Below are positions 1 through 5,776 of a stretch of 6,560 nt of DNA, piece after piece. The stretch is taken from contig JAJDDL010000068.1 of assembly GCA_029260335.1 (NCBI GenBank), positions 1 to 6,560 of the forward strand. Direction: 5' to 3'. How positions within the stretch are numbered: position 1 is the stretch's first letter; every line of letters begins with the position of its first letter. Below the pieces are notes generated by a model. The model ran no database searches and was not told where the DNA came from. It saw only the letters and a program-made list of their open reading frames with translations. The position numbers were made by a program, and so were the translations under genes. Origin of the DNA: Phycisphaerales bacterium (GTDB lineage: Bacteria > Planctomycetota > Phycisphaerae > Phycisphaerales > UBA1924).

Positions 1-130
1 GGGAGGGTAGGGGGAAATTGAATGTGGGGGGGAGAGCCAATGAGGGAGTGAGCGAATGAGCGAATGAGGGTCTGGGACCTAGTGGGTTATTGGTTGAATC
101 GTTGGGTGGGTTGTTGGACATGGGGGGGTG
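1..130. repeat. G-skewed low-complexity stretch with 8-bp tandem repeat
   Basis: Gene-free, strongly strand-biased DNA. In the first 120 bases I count about 57 G and only 9 C on the plus strand. G-runs lie at 1-3, 5-7, 10-14, 26-32 and 122-128. Between them is a degenerate 8-bp tandem array at 33-72: AGAGCCAA, TGAGGGAG, TGAGCGAA, TGAGCGAA, TGAGGGTC, with two exact adjacent copies at 49-56 and 57-64. After it, 80-118 is rich in GTTGG/GTGGG words. The four leftmost G-runs could form a G-quadruplex, but the third loop (11 nt) is longer than in canonical motifs. No ORF here has convincing coding character. It lies downstream of the minus-strand DUF1444 gene; its function is unknown. Confidence 0.6.
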
Positions 131-370
131 ACGGCCGCGAAGCGTGCCGACCGACGAGCCCAAGGCGCGTGTTTGGTCGGTTGTTTGTTCTTGGTTGTCG
201 TCGTATCGCTTCGCGATGACCGGCAGGGATACCGGTCCTACCGGGGGGAAGATCGCCTGCGGCGATCGGCGGCGGGATGCCGCCGCCCTGTTGGGAGTGG
301 AGAGTCGGATGGCGCGGGACGTTGAGCGCCGGGTGGGATGTCCTTCGCGTGCGCTTCAAGTTCGTTGGAA
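131..370. other. Gene-free region downstream of the DUF1444 gene
   Basis: No credible coding sequence is visible on either strand. The short open frames here are proline-, arginine- or serine-rich, as expected of GC-rich shadow frames, and lack ribosome-binding sites and recognisable domains. The clear content is the hairpin cluster at 205-287, annotated separately. As the 3' flank of the minus-strand gene ending at 371, it should hold that gene's terminator, but I see no stem followed by a U-tract on that strand. The hairpins are the only candidates. Confidence 0.5.
205..287. repeat. Cluster of four consecutive small hairpins
   Basis: Four inverted repeats follow one another in 83 bases. 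(1) 205-209 pairs with 213-217 (ATCGC/GCGAT, 3-nt loop). (2) 220-228 pairs with 236-244: CCGG and AGG against CCT and CCGG, with one C/A mismatch and a terminal G-T wobble. (3) 251-257 pairs perfectly with 261-267 (GATCGCC/GGCGATC, 3-nt loop). (4) 268-275 pairs perfectly with 280-287 (GGCGGCGG/CCGCCGCC, 4-nt loop). Such stacked GC-rich stems resemble dispersed intergenic repeat modules (REP/MITE-like) or a structured RNA; no second copy exists in this window, so that is inference. It could also end transcription of the gene at 371-1171, though no stem is followed by a T-run. Confidence 0.6.
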
Positions 371-1171
371 CTACGCCGCGACGTCTCGGACCGTGCCGGC
401 GACGCCGTCTTGGGTGACGTAGAAGAGTTCGCTTGTGATCGGGTAGGGCAGGCGGCGATAGTCCGAATCCACGCGCTTGCGCAGGCGTTCGACAAAGTCG
501 CCTGGATCGCAGCTCAGCGCGACGAACATGTCGCGGCTGGGGGCGGCAACGAGGAAGTCGCCGCCGAACTGCGGGGCCAGGCGGCTGAAGAGGCCTGTGA
601 GCAGAAGTCGTGCGGCGTCGTAGCCGTCTTGCTCGGAGACGATTGCGGCGCGGCCGCCGTCTTTGGATTCGACGATGCGCACGTGCAGGCTCGGCTGGTA
701 TTGCTCGAGGTTGTCGCGTGCGACCGGTTCAAGGTCGTTGACGTGCAGGCCCCAGCGGATGACCTGTTCGGTGGTGACGCTGACCGTGAGATGCGGCAGG
801 TCGATGACGAAGACGATGACCGTGCCGTTGACGAACGGGACGTGAGCGACGAGCTCGCGATTGAGGTGGTCAAAGATGCTCTCGGGTTGGATGCGGGGCA
901 TGATGCGGTCCCGCGCTAACTCCCATGGCATCTGTTCAATCTGCATCGTGTCACTTGCAAACATCTGTTCCAGGTAATGCCCGGCGATTTCACTCCCTCG
1001 CTCGGGATCCTGGCGGACCATCCGGAACAAGTTCTCGAGGTCCATACGGCGGCCATCGACGAGCAGTTCTCGCGGGCCGACGAGATGGATCTCGGCGGCG
1101 GGCTGGAGCTGGCGGACGAGGTCCACAACGACTTCGGCGAACTCACTGGGCTCTGCTGGCATCTCAGACAT
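371..1171 (-). CDS. DUF1444 family protein (YtpQ-like), function unknown
   Basis: Encodes about 266 residues that I assign to DUF1444, the family of Bacillus YtpQ, which has no established biochemical role. Family-like features, in order: WELARDRIMPRI (83-94), a hydrophobic strand VIVFVIDL (118-125), VTTEQVIRWGL followed by LEPVARDNLEQ (132-157), DGYDAARLLL (182-191), GGDFLVAAPSRDMFVAL (203-219), and a C-terminal LPYPITSELF (241-250). There is no signal peptide or membrane segment, so it is probably cytoplasmic. I chose the ATG at 1171 because GGGGAG (1184-1179 on the minus strand) lies 7 nt upstream; an ATG at 1219 would add 16 residues unlike the family (two Cys, early Trp). It is divergent from acpP and appears monocistronic here. 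The family call rests on remembered motifs, not a search. Confidence 0.8.
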   Translation of the reverse strand: MSEMPAEPSEFAEVVVDLVRQLQPAAEIHLVGPRELLVDGRRMDLENLFRMVRQDPERGSEIAGHYLEQMFASDTMQIEQMPWELARDRIMPRIQPESIFDHLNRELVAHVPFVNGTVIVFVIDLPHLTVSVTTEQVIRWGLHVNDLEPVARDNLEQYQPSLHVRIVESKDGGRAAIVSEQDGYDAARLLLTGLFSRLAPQFGGDFLVAAPSRDMFVALSCDPGDFVERLRKRVDSDYRRLPYPITSELFYVTQDGVAGTVRDVAA

Positions 1172-1178
1172 TGAGCTT

Positions 1179-1184
1179 CTCCCC
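1179..1184 (-). promoter_or_regulatory. Ribosome-binding site deciding the DUF1444 start
   Basis: GGGGAG on the minus strand, 7 nt before the ATG at 1171. The upstream in-frame ATG at 1219 has no comparable site, so this fixes the start. Confidence 0.65.
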
Positions 1185-1212
1185 ATCCATTCGGCGAGAG
1201 AACAGCAAACTA

Positions 1213-1237
1213 AGTGCAAATCCCCATTGGATGCACT
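1213..1237. promoter_or_regulatory. Bulged inverted repeat, possible operator or 5'-leader hairpin
   Basis: AGTGCA at 1213-1218 pairs perfectly with TGCACT at 1232-1237, and TCC (1221-1223) continues the stem with GGA (1229-1231) across an AA bulge: nine pairs with a 5-nt loop. It lies 42-66 bp upstream of the DUF1444 start, a fitting place for a repressor site or a leader hairpin. No regulator is encoded nearby, and a dyad of this size can occur by chance. Confidence 0.35.
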
Positions 1238-1392
1238 CAGCAGGCTCCCTCCTGCCCCATTGCGGATCGGCGAGGGCGGGCCGAGGGTGGAGATGGAGCA
1301 AACAAATCCGGCTGTTGGCAGGCCTGGGGGCTATGCGCGACCGTTGATCGCGTCAGAATCGGCAAGGGCTGCGGCTTACCGGGTTGTCGGGC

Positions 1393-1421
1393 TTGGCCTC
1401 CGCTCAACTGACTGCTACGAT
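1393..1421 (+). promoter_or_regulatory. Candidate sigma-70-type promoter for acpP
   Basis: TTGGCC (1393-1398) is a 4/6 match to the -35 consensus. A 17-nt spacer separates it from TACGAT (1416-1421), a 4/6 match to -10, preceded by TG one base upstream (extended -10). Transcription would start near 1428 and leave a leader of about 60 nt. This is a moderate match in GC-rich DNA, and planctomycete promoter rules are not well fixed. Confidence 0.35.
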
Positions 1422-1478
1422 CGTTGTCAATCTTGAGAAGCAAGCAATTGCGTCTGCCCTGCTCGCGGGGGGACGCCT

Positions 1479-1483
1479 GGAGG
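1479..1483 (+). promoter_or_regulatory. Ribosome-binding site of acpP
   Basis: GGAGG, 7 nt before the GTG at 1491. It supports the non-ATG start of acpP; no in-frame ATG upstream competes. Confidence 0.75.
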
Positions 1484-1490
1484 ATCAAGC

Positions 1491-1742
1491 GTGACCGAAT
1501 CGGAGATCGAGGCAAAGGTCATCGATATTGTCTGCAAGCAGATGGGGGCCGATGGCGCAGAAGTTTCGCGCAACACACGATTCGATGAGGATCTCAAGGC
1601 CGACAGCCTGGATCAGGTCGAACTCATGATGGATTTCGAGGATGCGTTCAACACCTCGATCTCTGATGAGGACGCCGAGCAGATCAAGACGGTCGGCAAC
1701 GCTGTTGAGTTCATCTCGAAGAACAACGGCTCCTCGGGCTGA
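1491..1742 (+). CDS. acpP: Acyl carrier protein
   Basis: Encodes an 83-residue acyl carrier protein, the small acidic cytoplasmic protein that carries growing fatty acyl chains on a 4'-phosphopantetheine arm. The attachment site is Ser39 in the motif KADSLDQVELMM (36-47), the usual DSLD signature at the start of helix 2. The N-terminal helix (3-18), the RFDEDL stretch (30-35), the acidic ISDEDAEQIKTVGNAVEFI segment (57-75) and the length all fit bacterial AcpP; a short NNGSSG tail follows. The start is GTG with a GGAGG ribosome-binding site 7 nt upstream. fabF begins 12 nt after its stop, the standard acpP-fabF order, so the two are almost certainly one transcript. fabD and fabG, often found upstream, are absent; a divergent gene is there instead, making acpP first in its operon. 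Confidence in the family is very high. Confidence 0.96.
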   Translation: MTESEIEAKVIDIVCKQMGADGAEVSRNTRFDEDLKADSLDQVELMMDFEDAFNTSISDEDAEQIKTVGNAVEFISKNNGSSG

Positions 1743-1754
1743 GTTCGCCCATCC

Positions 1755-3041
1755 ATGCCAGACGCAACTACAACCCGCATGGTGATAACGGGCATCGGTA
1801 CGGTGACCAATATCGGACCGGATGCGGCATCGACCTGGGAGTCGATGCGCGAAGGACGATCTGGGATCAGCCAGATCGAGAGCGCCGAGTTTGATCGCTA
1901 CGAGTACACCTGGCGGGTGACGATCGCCGGGCAAGTCAAGGGCTGGGATCCGTGCGAACAGGGCGGGTTCGATCGCCGAGACGTGCGCAGGTTCGACCGG
2001 TGCACCATGCTTGGGTTGTCCGCGGCTGCGCAAGCGGTGGAAGACTCGGGGATCGACTTTTCCAAGGAAATCCCGGATCGCTGCGGCGTGATTGTGGGCT
2101 CTGGAATCGGCGGAATCGGCACAATCGAAGAGATGCTCAAGGTGCTGATCGAGCGAGGGCCCGATCGTATCAGTCCGCACACGGTGCCGAGGCTCATGGT
2201 CAACGCGACGGCGGGCAACGTGTCGATTCGCTACGGCCTGCGCGGCCCGAGTTCGGCGCACGCGACCGCGTGTGCGAGTTCTGGGCACGCGTTTGGCGAT
2301 GCGATGAACTACCTGCGCAAGGGCGAAGCGGACGTCATGGTCGTGGGCGGGTGCGAGGCGGCGGTGACGCCGTTGTGCATTGGCGCGTTCAGCACCATGC
2401 GTGCGTTGAGCGCGCGGAACGACGAACCCGAGCGAGCGAGCCGACCGTTTGACAAGGGACGCGATGGCTTCGTGCTTGCAGAGGGCGCGGGCTTCTTTGT
2501 CATCGAGACCTTGGAGCATGCCAAGGCGCGTGGGGCGAAAATCTACGGCGAACTCATGGGCTATGGAAACAGCTCGGACGCGGCCCATATCACGGCCCCG
2601 GACGAGCAGGGACGCGGCGCGATCAGCTCTATGAACAAGGCCATGGCCGACGGCGGCGTGAATCTGGCCGACATCGACTACATCAACGCCCACGGCACTT
2701 CCACGGCGATCGGCGACGAGGCCGAGGTGGCGGCGGTGCTGAGCGTATTCGGCGATCACGCTCGCAAGTCCGCTGACGGCAAGCTCCTGATGAGTTCGAC
2801 CAAGTCGATGCATGGGCACGCCTTGGGAGCTTCTGGAGCGGTCGAGATGCTCGCGTGCATCAACGCGGTGCGAATGGGTGTGATCCCCCCGACGATCAAC
2901 CTCGACGATCCGGACGACGGCTTTGATATCGATCTGGTCGCGCACGAGGCTCGCGAGCGACCGGTCCGATATGCCATGAACAACACGTTCGGGTTTGGCG
3001 GGCACAACGTCACGCTGATCGTCGGCCGATACACCGACTGA
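1755..3041 (+). CDS. fabF: Beta-ketoacyl-ACP synthase II (KAS II)
   Basis: A 428-residue thiolase-fold enzyme that condenses malonyl-ACP with acyl-ACP in fatty acid elongation, releasing CO2; cytoplasmic. The Cys-His-His triad is visible: Cys173 in ATACASSGHA, His313 in NAHGTSTAIGD and His355 in STKSMHGHALGASGA, with the conserved Lys350 in the last motif. The N-terminal VVITGIG-type strand (VITGIGTVTNIGP, 10-22), VGSGIGG (114-120), DGFVLAEGAG (237-246) and the glycine-rich gating loop FGFGG (412-416) are all present, and the length is usual. The loop continues HNVTLIVGRY, which resembles mycobacterial KasA/KasB more than the GTNG of E. coli FabF. No clear ribosome-binding site precedes the ATG 12 nt after acpP, so translation is probably coupled to acpP. 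A role in a specialised pathway is possible, but the acpP linkage favours housekeeping synthesis. Confidence 0.94.
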   Translation: MPDATTTRMVITGIGTVTNIGPDAASTWESMREGRSGISQIESAEFDRYEYTWRVTIAGQVKGWDPCEQGGFDRRDVRRFDRCTMLGLSAAAQAVEDSGIDFSKEIPDRCGVIVGSGIGGIGTIEEMLKVLIERGPDRISPHTVPRLMVNATAGNVSIRYGLRGPSSAHATACASSGHAFGDAMNYLRKGEADVMVVGGCEAAVTPLCIGAFSTMRALSARNDEPERASRPFDKGRDGFVLAEGAGFFVIETLEHAKARGAKIYGELMGYGNSSDAAHITAPDEQGRGAISSMNKAMADGGVNLADIDYINAHGTSTAIGDEAEVAAVLSVFGDHARKSADGKLLMSSTKSMHGHALGASGAVEMLACINAVRMGVIPPTINLDDPDDGFDIDLVAHEARERPVRYAMNNTFGFGGHNVTLIVGRYTD

Positions 3042-3118
3042 TCCCGGCACGCCAGTTGCGATAGTCCTGAAGGCAGCTCGGATCGAGATAGCTGCGCGCC
3101 GCGCTGTGCCGAGGGGAT
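3041..3118 (+). promoter_or_regulatory. Nested RNA structure covering the ribosome-binding site of the FliN-like gene
   Basis: In the fabF-fliN spacer, ATCCCGGCAC (3041-3050, starting on the last base of the fabF stop) can pair over ten base pairs with GTGCC (3106-3110) plus GGGAT (3114-3118), bulging GAG (3111-3113). Inside it, GCAGCT (3073-3078) pairs perfectly with AGCTGC (3090-3095). The outer helix takes up part of the GAGGGG ribosome-binding site and would hide it, while a ribosome terminating on fabF would open it. This suggests translational control, but it was found by eye without energy calculation and may be chance in GC-rich DNA. Confidence 0.3.
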
Positions 3119-3120
3119 CC

Positions 3121-3447
3121 ATGGACCGGGACGTTGACTGCATTCTGAAGCTGGAGGTTCCCGTGATCGTCCGCCTGGGCGAGCGGCGGCTGAAACTCCG
3201 CGAGGTCCTGCAGCTTGCTCCTGGCGCGATTATCGAGTTGCCCAAGAGCGCTGATGAGATGCTCGATCTGATGGTCAACAACCGGCCCATCGGCGGGGGT
3301 GCGGCGGTCAAAATCGGCGAGAACTTCGGGATTCGCATCGATTGGGTCGGCAACGCCGAGGACCGGATCTCGGCTCTGGCTACCGAGGCACCCGATGAGA
3401 CCGACGAGGACGCGATTGCGATGAGCCTGCTTGCCGGGCAGTTGTAG
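3121..3447 (+). CDS. FliN-like SPOA-domain protein (flagellar switch / type III secretion C-ring family)
   Basis: Encodes about 108 residues. Residues 8-74 form one SPOA (FliN/MopA/SpaO C-terminal) domain: ILKLEVPVIVRLGERRLKLREVL, then LAPGAIIEL, LDLMVNNRPIGGGAAVKIGENFGIRI. FliN forms the cytoplasmic C-ring of the flagellar switch; YscQ/HrcQ homologues do the same in type III secretion. The LREVL..L.PG and NENFGIRI-like patterns fit FliN best. It lacks the roughly 50-residue N-terminal extension of typical FliN and ends in an acidic tail (DETDED, 92-97). I prefer the ATG at 3121, with GAGGGG at 3111-3116; a GTG at 3106 would add five residues. It lies 79 nt after fabF in the same direction, with no other flagellar gene in the window, so its partner complex cannot be read from context. 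The shortness could mean a fliN paralogue or a different SPOA protein. Confidence 0.82.
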   Translation: MDRDVDCILKLEVPVIVRLGERRLKLREVLQLAPGAIIELPKSADEMLDLMVNNRPIGGGAAVKIGENFGIRIDWVGNAEDRISALATEAPDETDEDAIAMSLLAGQL

Positions 3448-3452
3448 ATCGA

Positions 3453-3536
3453 GTCAGAGGCTCGGGATAGTCGCCCCGGTGAGTTCAAGACTGCAGGCCG
3501 GATCATCCGCGTGGCCTTCGTTGCCGAGCCTCAGAC
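3453..3536. terminator. Long inverted repeat between convergent genes, possible bidirectional terminator
   Basis: GTCAGAGGCTCGG (3453-3465) pairs with CCGAGCCTCAGAC (3524-3536) at 12 of 13 positions, the exception being an A-A mismatch. The 58-nt interior holds a second stem: AGGCC (3495-3499) with GGCCT (3513-3517), extended by GGA/TCC (3500-3502, 3506-3508). The repeat begins 6 bp after the FliN-like gene's stop and ends 19 bp before the GH15 stop on the other strand, the position expected of a shared terminator. There is no T-run on either side, so a classical intrinsic mechanism is doubtful; it may instead be a 3'-end stabilising or Rho-assisted structure. Confidence 0.45.
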
Positions 3537-3554
3537 CACGGCACCCAGGTATCG

Positions 3555-5555
3555 CTAGTTCGATTTCTGCGCGTGGTTTGCCGAGGTAGGGCGCATCAGT
3601 TGCTCGTGCTTGCGCAGGTATGACACGCAGGTCGAAACGAACGTCGCGTGGCTCCAGGTGAGGGGGCTGACGCTGATGGGTTCGCCCGTGCGGGGGTCGA
3701 ACTGCTCGGCGAGCACACCCGAGGCCTCGGCTCTGTTCACGACCCATTCCAGCAGCGGGATCGCGTTTCGGAGCTCGGCGACCGTGTCGGCGGTCTCGAT
3801 GCGGTGCATCGCGTGCCAGAGCGTGCAAATGATCCAGGGGTTGCCCGGGATAGCGTCGATGTCTTCGCGTTCGATCTGGTGGTAGTAGTCTCGCTCGTAG
3901 CGGGCGCATCCGCCGACGTCGGTCTTGATCCAGAGGCGTTCGAACAGGGCTTTCATCTCTTGCACGACCCGCTCGTCGCGAGCGTCGAAGCAGCCGAAGG
4001 CGAACAAGGCGTAGTTCGCCGAGTCGTGGGTCATGTCCAGGTGGTAGGTGCCGTCTTCTTGGGGCTGGGCCAGGCGCGCGAAGCGGCCGAGCTCTGGGTG
4101 GTACATATGGCGGTTGATTGCGCCGCGCATGCGATCGGCGCCTTCCTTGTAGCGCACGGCTCGGTCGGGCTCGCCGAAATCGCGTGCGAAGGCCGCGGCA
4201 GCGTCGAGGGCCCCCACCGTTGCGGCGGCGGTGAATGTGTGCACACCTCGGCGCTCTTCCCAGAGATCCCACGAGGGCTGGGGCAAGCCGCTGTGATCGC
4301 GATAGGAGAGCATCCAGTCCGCGGGGCGGGTGACGAGCTTCTCATAGAGCGGCTTGATGAACTCGACATCGAGGAACCGCTCGTAGTGCCGGCGCAGCGC
4401 CCAGAGCACCAGGGCGGTCTCGTCCTGCTGGATTGGCAGGACGTTCTGGCCGTCGAGGATCCACGGGTGCCAACTGCTTGCGAGCGCGCCGGTCGGGGTG
4501 TACTTGTGCAGGAAGTAGTGCTTCTTGGAGATGCACTCGGCGGCGAAGCGGAAGAACTTGCGGCTCAGCTCGCTCTGGCCCGACTCGATGAGCGAGTGGG
4601 CCACGAGCGCGCCATCACGCATCCAACAGTAGGAATAGTGGTCGCCGGCGAAGTGGGTGATATCGCTGTCGTTGGCCGCCAGGATCGCGCCGCCCTTGTC
4701 GATCTGGGTGCGGACGATGAGCTGGCTCCGGTAGAACAGGTCGGAGACCGGCTCGGGCAGGCACGAGGTGTTCAGGTTTTCCTTACGGCACCAGAGTCGC
4801 CAGTAGGCCTCGGTGCGGGCCATGGTCTTCTCGGGGGTTTCCTCGAGGATGCGGCGATTCAGGGCCTCGACGTCGCCGTGGCGCTGGCCGCAGGCGATCC
4901 AGGTGTGCGCGGTGCCCTCGCCGTTAGCCGGCAACTGCAAATGGATTCCAACGGTCGCGTCGACCGAGCCCTGGCTAATCGCGTTGCGTCCGAGCAGGCC
5001 ATCCTCGGCGTCGCGCCAGGTACCCTCGGCACCGCCCACGCGTTTGGTGCCGATGGACCATTGATCGATACCGCACTTGGTCATGTCGCATGCGTTGAAG
5101 AGGAAGTAGGTGCGTTCTTTGTAGATGAGCACGCCCGCGGTGGCGGGGTCATAGCAGGCGGTGTCGCCCACGGGGGTGCCGTCGATAGAGAAGTCGATGT
5201 GGAAGAACAAGCGGACCTCTCGGGCGTGTCCGAGCAGGTTGTGCGCGGTGACTTTGCGGAGGAGGACCGGGGCCTCGAAGTCGACGACGTCGTTGAACGT
5301 TAGTTCCAGGCCCAGGTCCTTGTGGGTCAGGCGCACGTCGGTGACGAGCGAATCGGACTTGTAGCGCAGCTCGCGCTTCCAGTCCGCGTCTTCCATCCAC
5401 ACGAACTTGCCGTCGACCCAGACGCCGAGGCGCTGGATGTGCCCTGCGGTGTGGTTGGGTGCACCGACGTGGGGATAGTACAAGTCCCTAACGCGGTAGA
5501 GGTGGTCAAAGGTGACCAGAAGCTCGCCATTACCGACCGGAATATCTCGAGGCAT
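3555..5555 (-). CDS. Glycoside hydrolase family 15 protein (glucoamylase/trehalase-like)
   Basis: A 666-residue enzyme expected to release glucose from the ends of alpha-glucosides by an inverting mechanism. The N-terminal beta-sandwich domain (about 1-240) opens with MPRDIPVGNGELLVTFD and YYPHVGAPNHT, typical of prokaryotic GH15. An (alpha/alpha)6 barrel follows. Substrate-pocket motif YCWMRDG has Arg313 and Asp314; the likely general acid is Glu433 in DLWEER (Glu434 adjacent), and the likely base is Glu617 in LAEQFDPRTGEP, followed by PLTWSHA. There is no signal peptide or starch-binding domain, so it probably acts in the cytoplasm on glycogen fragments, maltooligosaccharides or trehalose; the sequence does not decide which. 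I chose the ATG at 5555 because the family start MPRD coincides with it; the frame runs back to a TTG at 5774, but that extension is not family-like. A weak GGGA lies 5 nt upstream of the ATG. Confidence 0.9.
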   Translation of the reverse strand: MPRDIPVGNGELLVTFDHLYRVRDLYYPHVGAPNHTAGHIQRLGVWVDGKFVWMEDADWKRELRYKSDSLVTDVRLTHKDLGLELTFNDVVDFEAPVLLRKVTAHNLLGHAREVRLFFHIDFSIDGTPVGDTACYDPATAGVLIYKERTYFLFNACDMTKCGIDQWSIGTKRVGGAEGTWRDAEDGLLGRNAISQGSVDATVGIHLQLPANGEGTAHTWIACGQRHGDVEALNRRILEETPEKTMARTEAYWRLWCRKENLNTSCLPEPVSDLFYRSQLIVRTQIDKGGAILAANDSDITHFAGDHYSYCWMRDGALVAHSLIESGQSELSRKFFRFAAECISKKHYFLHKYTPTGALASSWHPWILDGQNVLPIQQDETALVLWALRRHYERFLDVEFIKPLYEKLVTRPADWMLSYRDHSGLPQPSWDLWEERRGVHTFTAAATVGALDAAAAFARDFGEPDRAVRYKEGADRMRGAINRHMYHPELGRFARLAQPQEDGTYHLDMTHDSANYALFAFGCFDARDERVVQEMKALFERLWIKTDVGGCARYERDYYHQIEREDIDAIPGNPWIICTLWHAMHRIETADTVAELRNAIPLLEWVVNRAEASGVLAEQFDPRTGEPISVSPLTWSHATFVSTCVSYLRKHEQLMRPTSANHAQKSN

Positions 5556-5703
5556 CAGATTCCCGTAAACAGTTGGGTCTATTGCGGACGTGGAGGTCAC
5601 TCGGACATGGCGGTATCGACTTTTCGGAGGCTCACGGTTCGCAAACCATGCCCATTCTACGGGGCAAACCGACTGATTGATCCGCAGTCCATTGAGGATG
5701 CGC

Positions 5704-5732
5704 TTGTACAAATCTGCTGCGTGGGGTAGACT
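5704..5732 (+). promoter_or_regulatory. Candidate promoter for the pseudopilin gene
   Basis: TTGTAC (5704-5709), a 17-nt spacer and TAGACT (5727-5732). The -10 matches 4/6 and the -35 only its TTG core. Transcription would begin near 5739, leaving a leader of about 38 nt before the ATG at 5777. Confidence 0.35.
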
Positions 5733-5763
5733 CCGGTGGGGTTCGAGCCAGAAGGACCAATGC

Positions 5764-5768
5764 GGAGG
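5764..5768 (+). promoter_or_regulatory. Ribosome-binding site of the pseudopilin gene
   Basis: GGAGG, 8 nt before the ATG at 5777. It confirms that start, which places the prepilin cleavage site after a normal six-residue leader. Confidence 0.75.
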
Positions 5769-5776
5769 ATCCAATC

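Larger units (their letters stand above)
1172..1490. other. Divergent intergenic region between the DUF1444 gene and acpP
   Basis: These 319 bases must carry promoters for both divergent genes. Visible: the DUF1444 ribosome-binding site (1179-1184), a bulged dyad (1213-1237), a possible acpP promoter (1393-1421) and the acpP ribosome-binding site (1479-1483). I found no good -35/-10 pair on the minus strand for the DUF1444 gene. The middle part, 1255-1390, holds short open frames without ribosome-binding sites or recognisable protein features; I see no gene in it. Confidence 0.6.
5556..5776. other. Divergent intergenic region between the GH15 and pseudopilin genes
   Basis: These 221 bases serve two divergent genes. 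The pseudopilin side has a candidate promoter (5704-5732) and a clear ribosome-binding site (5764-5768). On the minus strand a TAGAAT (5659-5654) is a 5/6 match to -10 for the GH15 gene, but no matching -35 lies 16-18 nt upstream of it. The GH15 reading frame stays open through this region by chance. No operator dyad stands out. Confidence 0.45.

Noticed and set aside
41..72. Short regular repeats as a CRISPR array
   Set aside because: The units are 8 bp and directly adjacent, with no spacers and no cas genes nearby; this is a simple tandem repeat.
338..919. 193-codon open frame on the plus strand
   Set aside because: It lies mainly opposite the DUF1444 gene, has Asp/Ala/Val-rich shadow composition and no ribosome-binding site.
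1240..1255. GCAGG/CCTGC inverted repeat in the DUF1444-acpP region
   Set aside because: Only five pairs with a 6-nt loop and no position-specific meaning; expected by chance.
1952..2452. 166-codon open frame inside fabF, same strand
   Set aside because: It is in another frame of fabF, is Arg/Gly-rich, and the fabF frame carries all the conserved motifs.
1485..3506. 673-codon open frame on the minus strand, opposite acpP, fabF and the FliN-like gene
   Set aside because: It is antisense to three well-recognised genes, its translation is Arg/His/Ala-rich without a recognisable domain, and it has no ribosome-binding site. Long antisense frames are expected in GC-rich coding DNA.
3648..5303. 551-codon open frame on the plus strand, opposite the GH15 gene
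   Set aside because: The GH15 motifs on the other strand are unmistakable. This translation is a Val/Gly/Ala/Glu-rich shadow with no domain.
5556..5774. 73-residue N-terminal extension of the GH15 protein from a TTG at 5774
   Set aside because: The family begins at MPRD (ATG at 5555). The extension is not hydrophobic enough for a signal peptide, would overlap the pseudopilin promoter and ribosome-binding site, and has no ribosome-binding site of its own.
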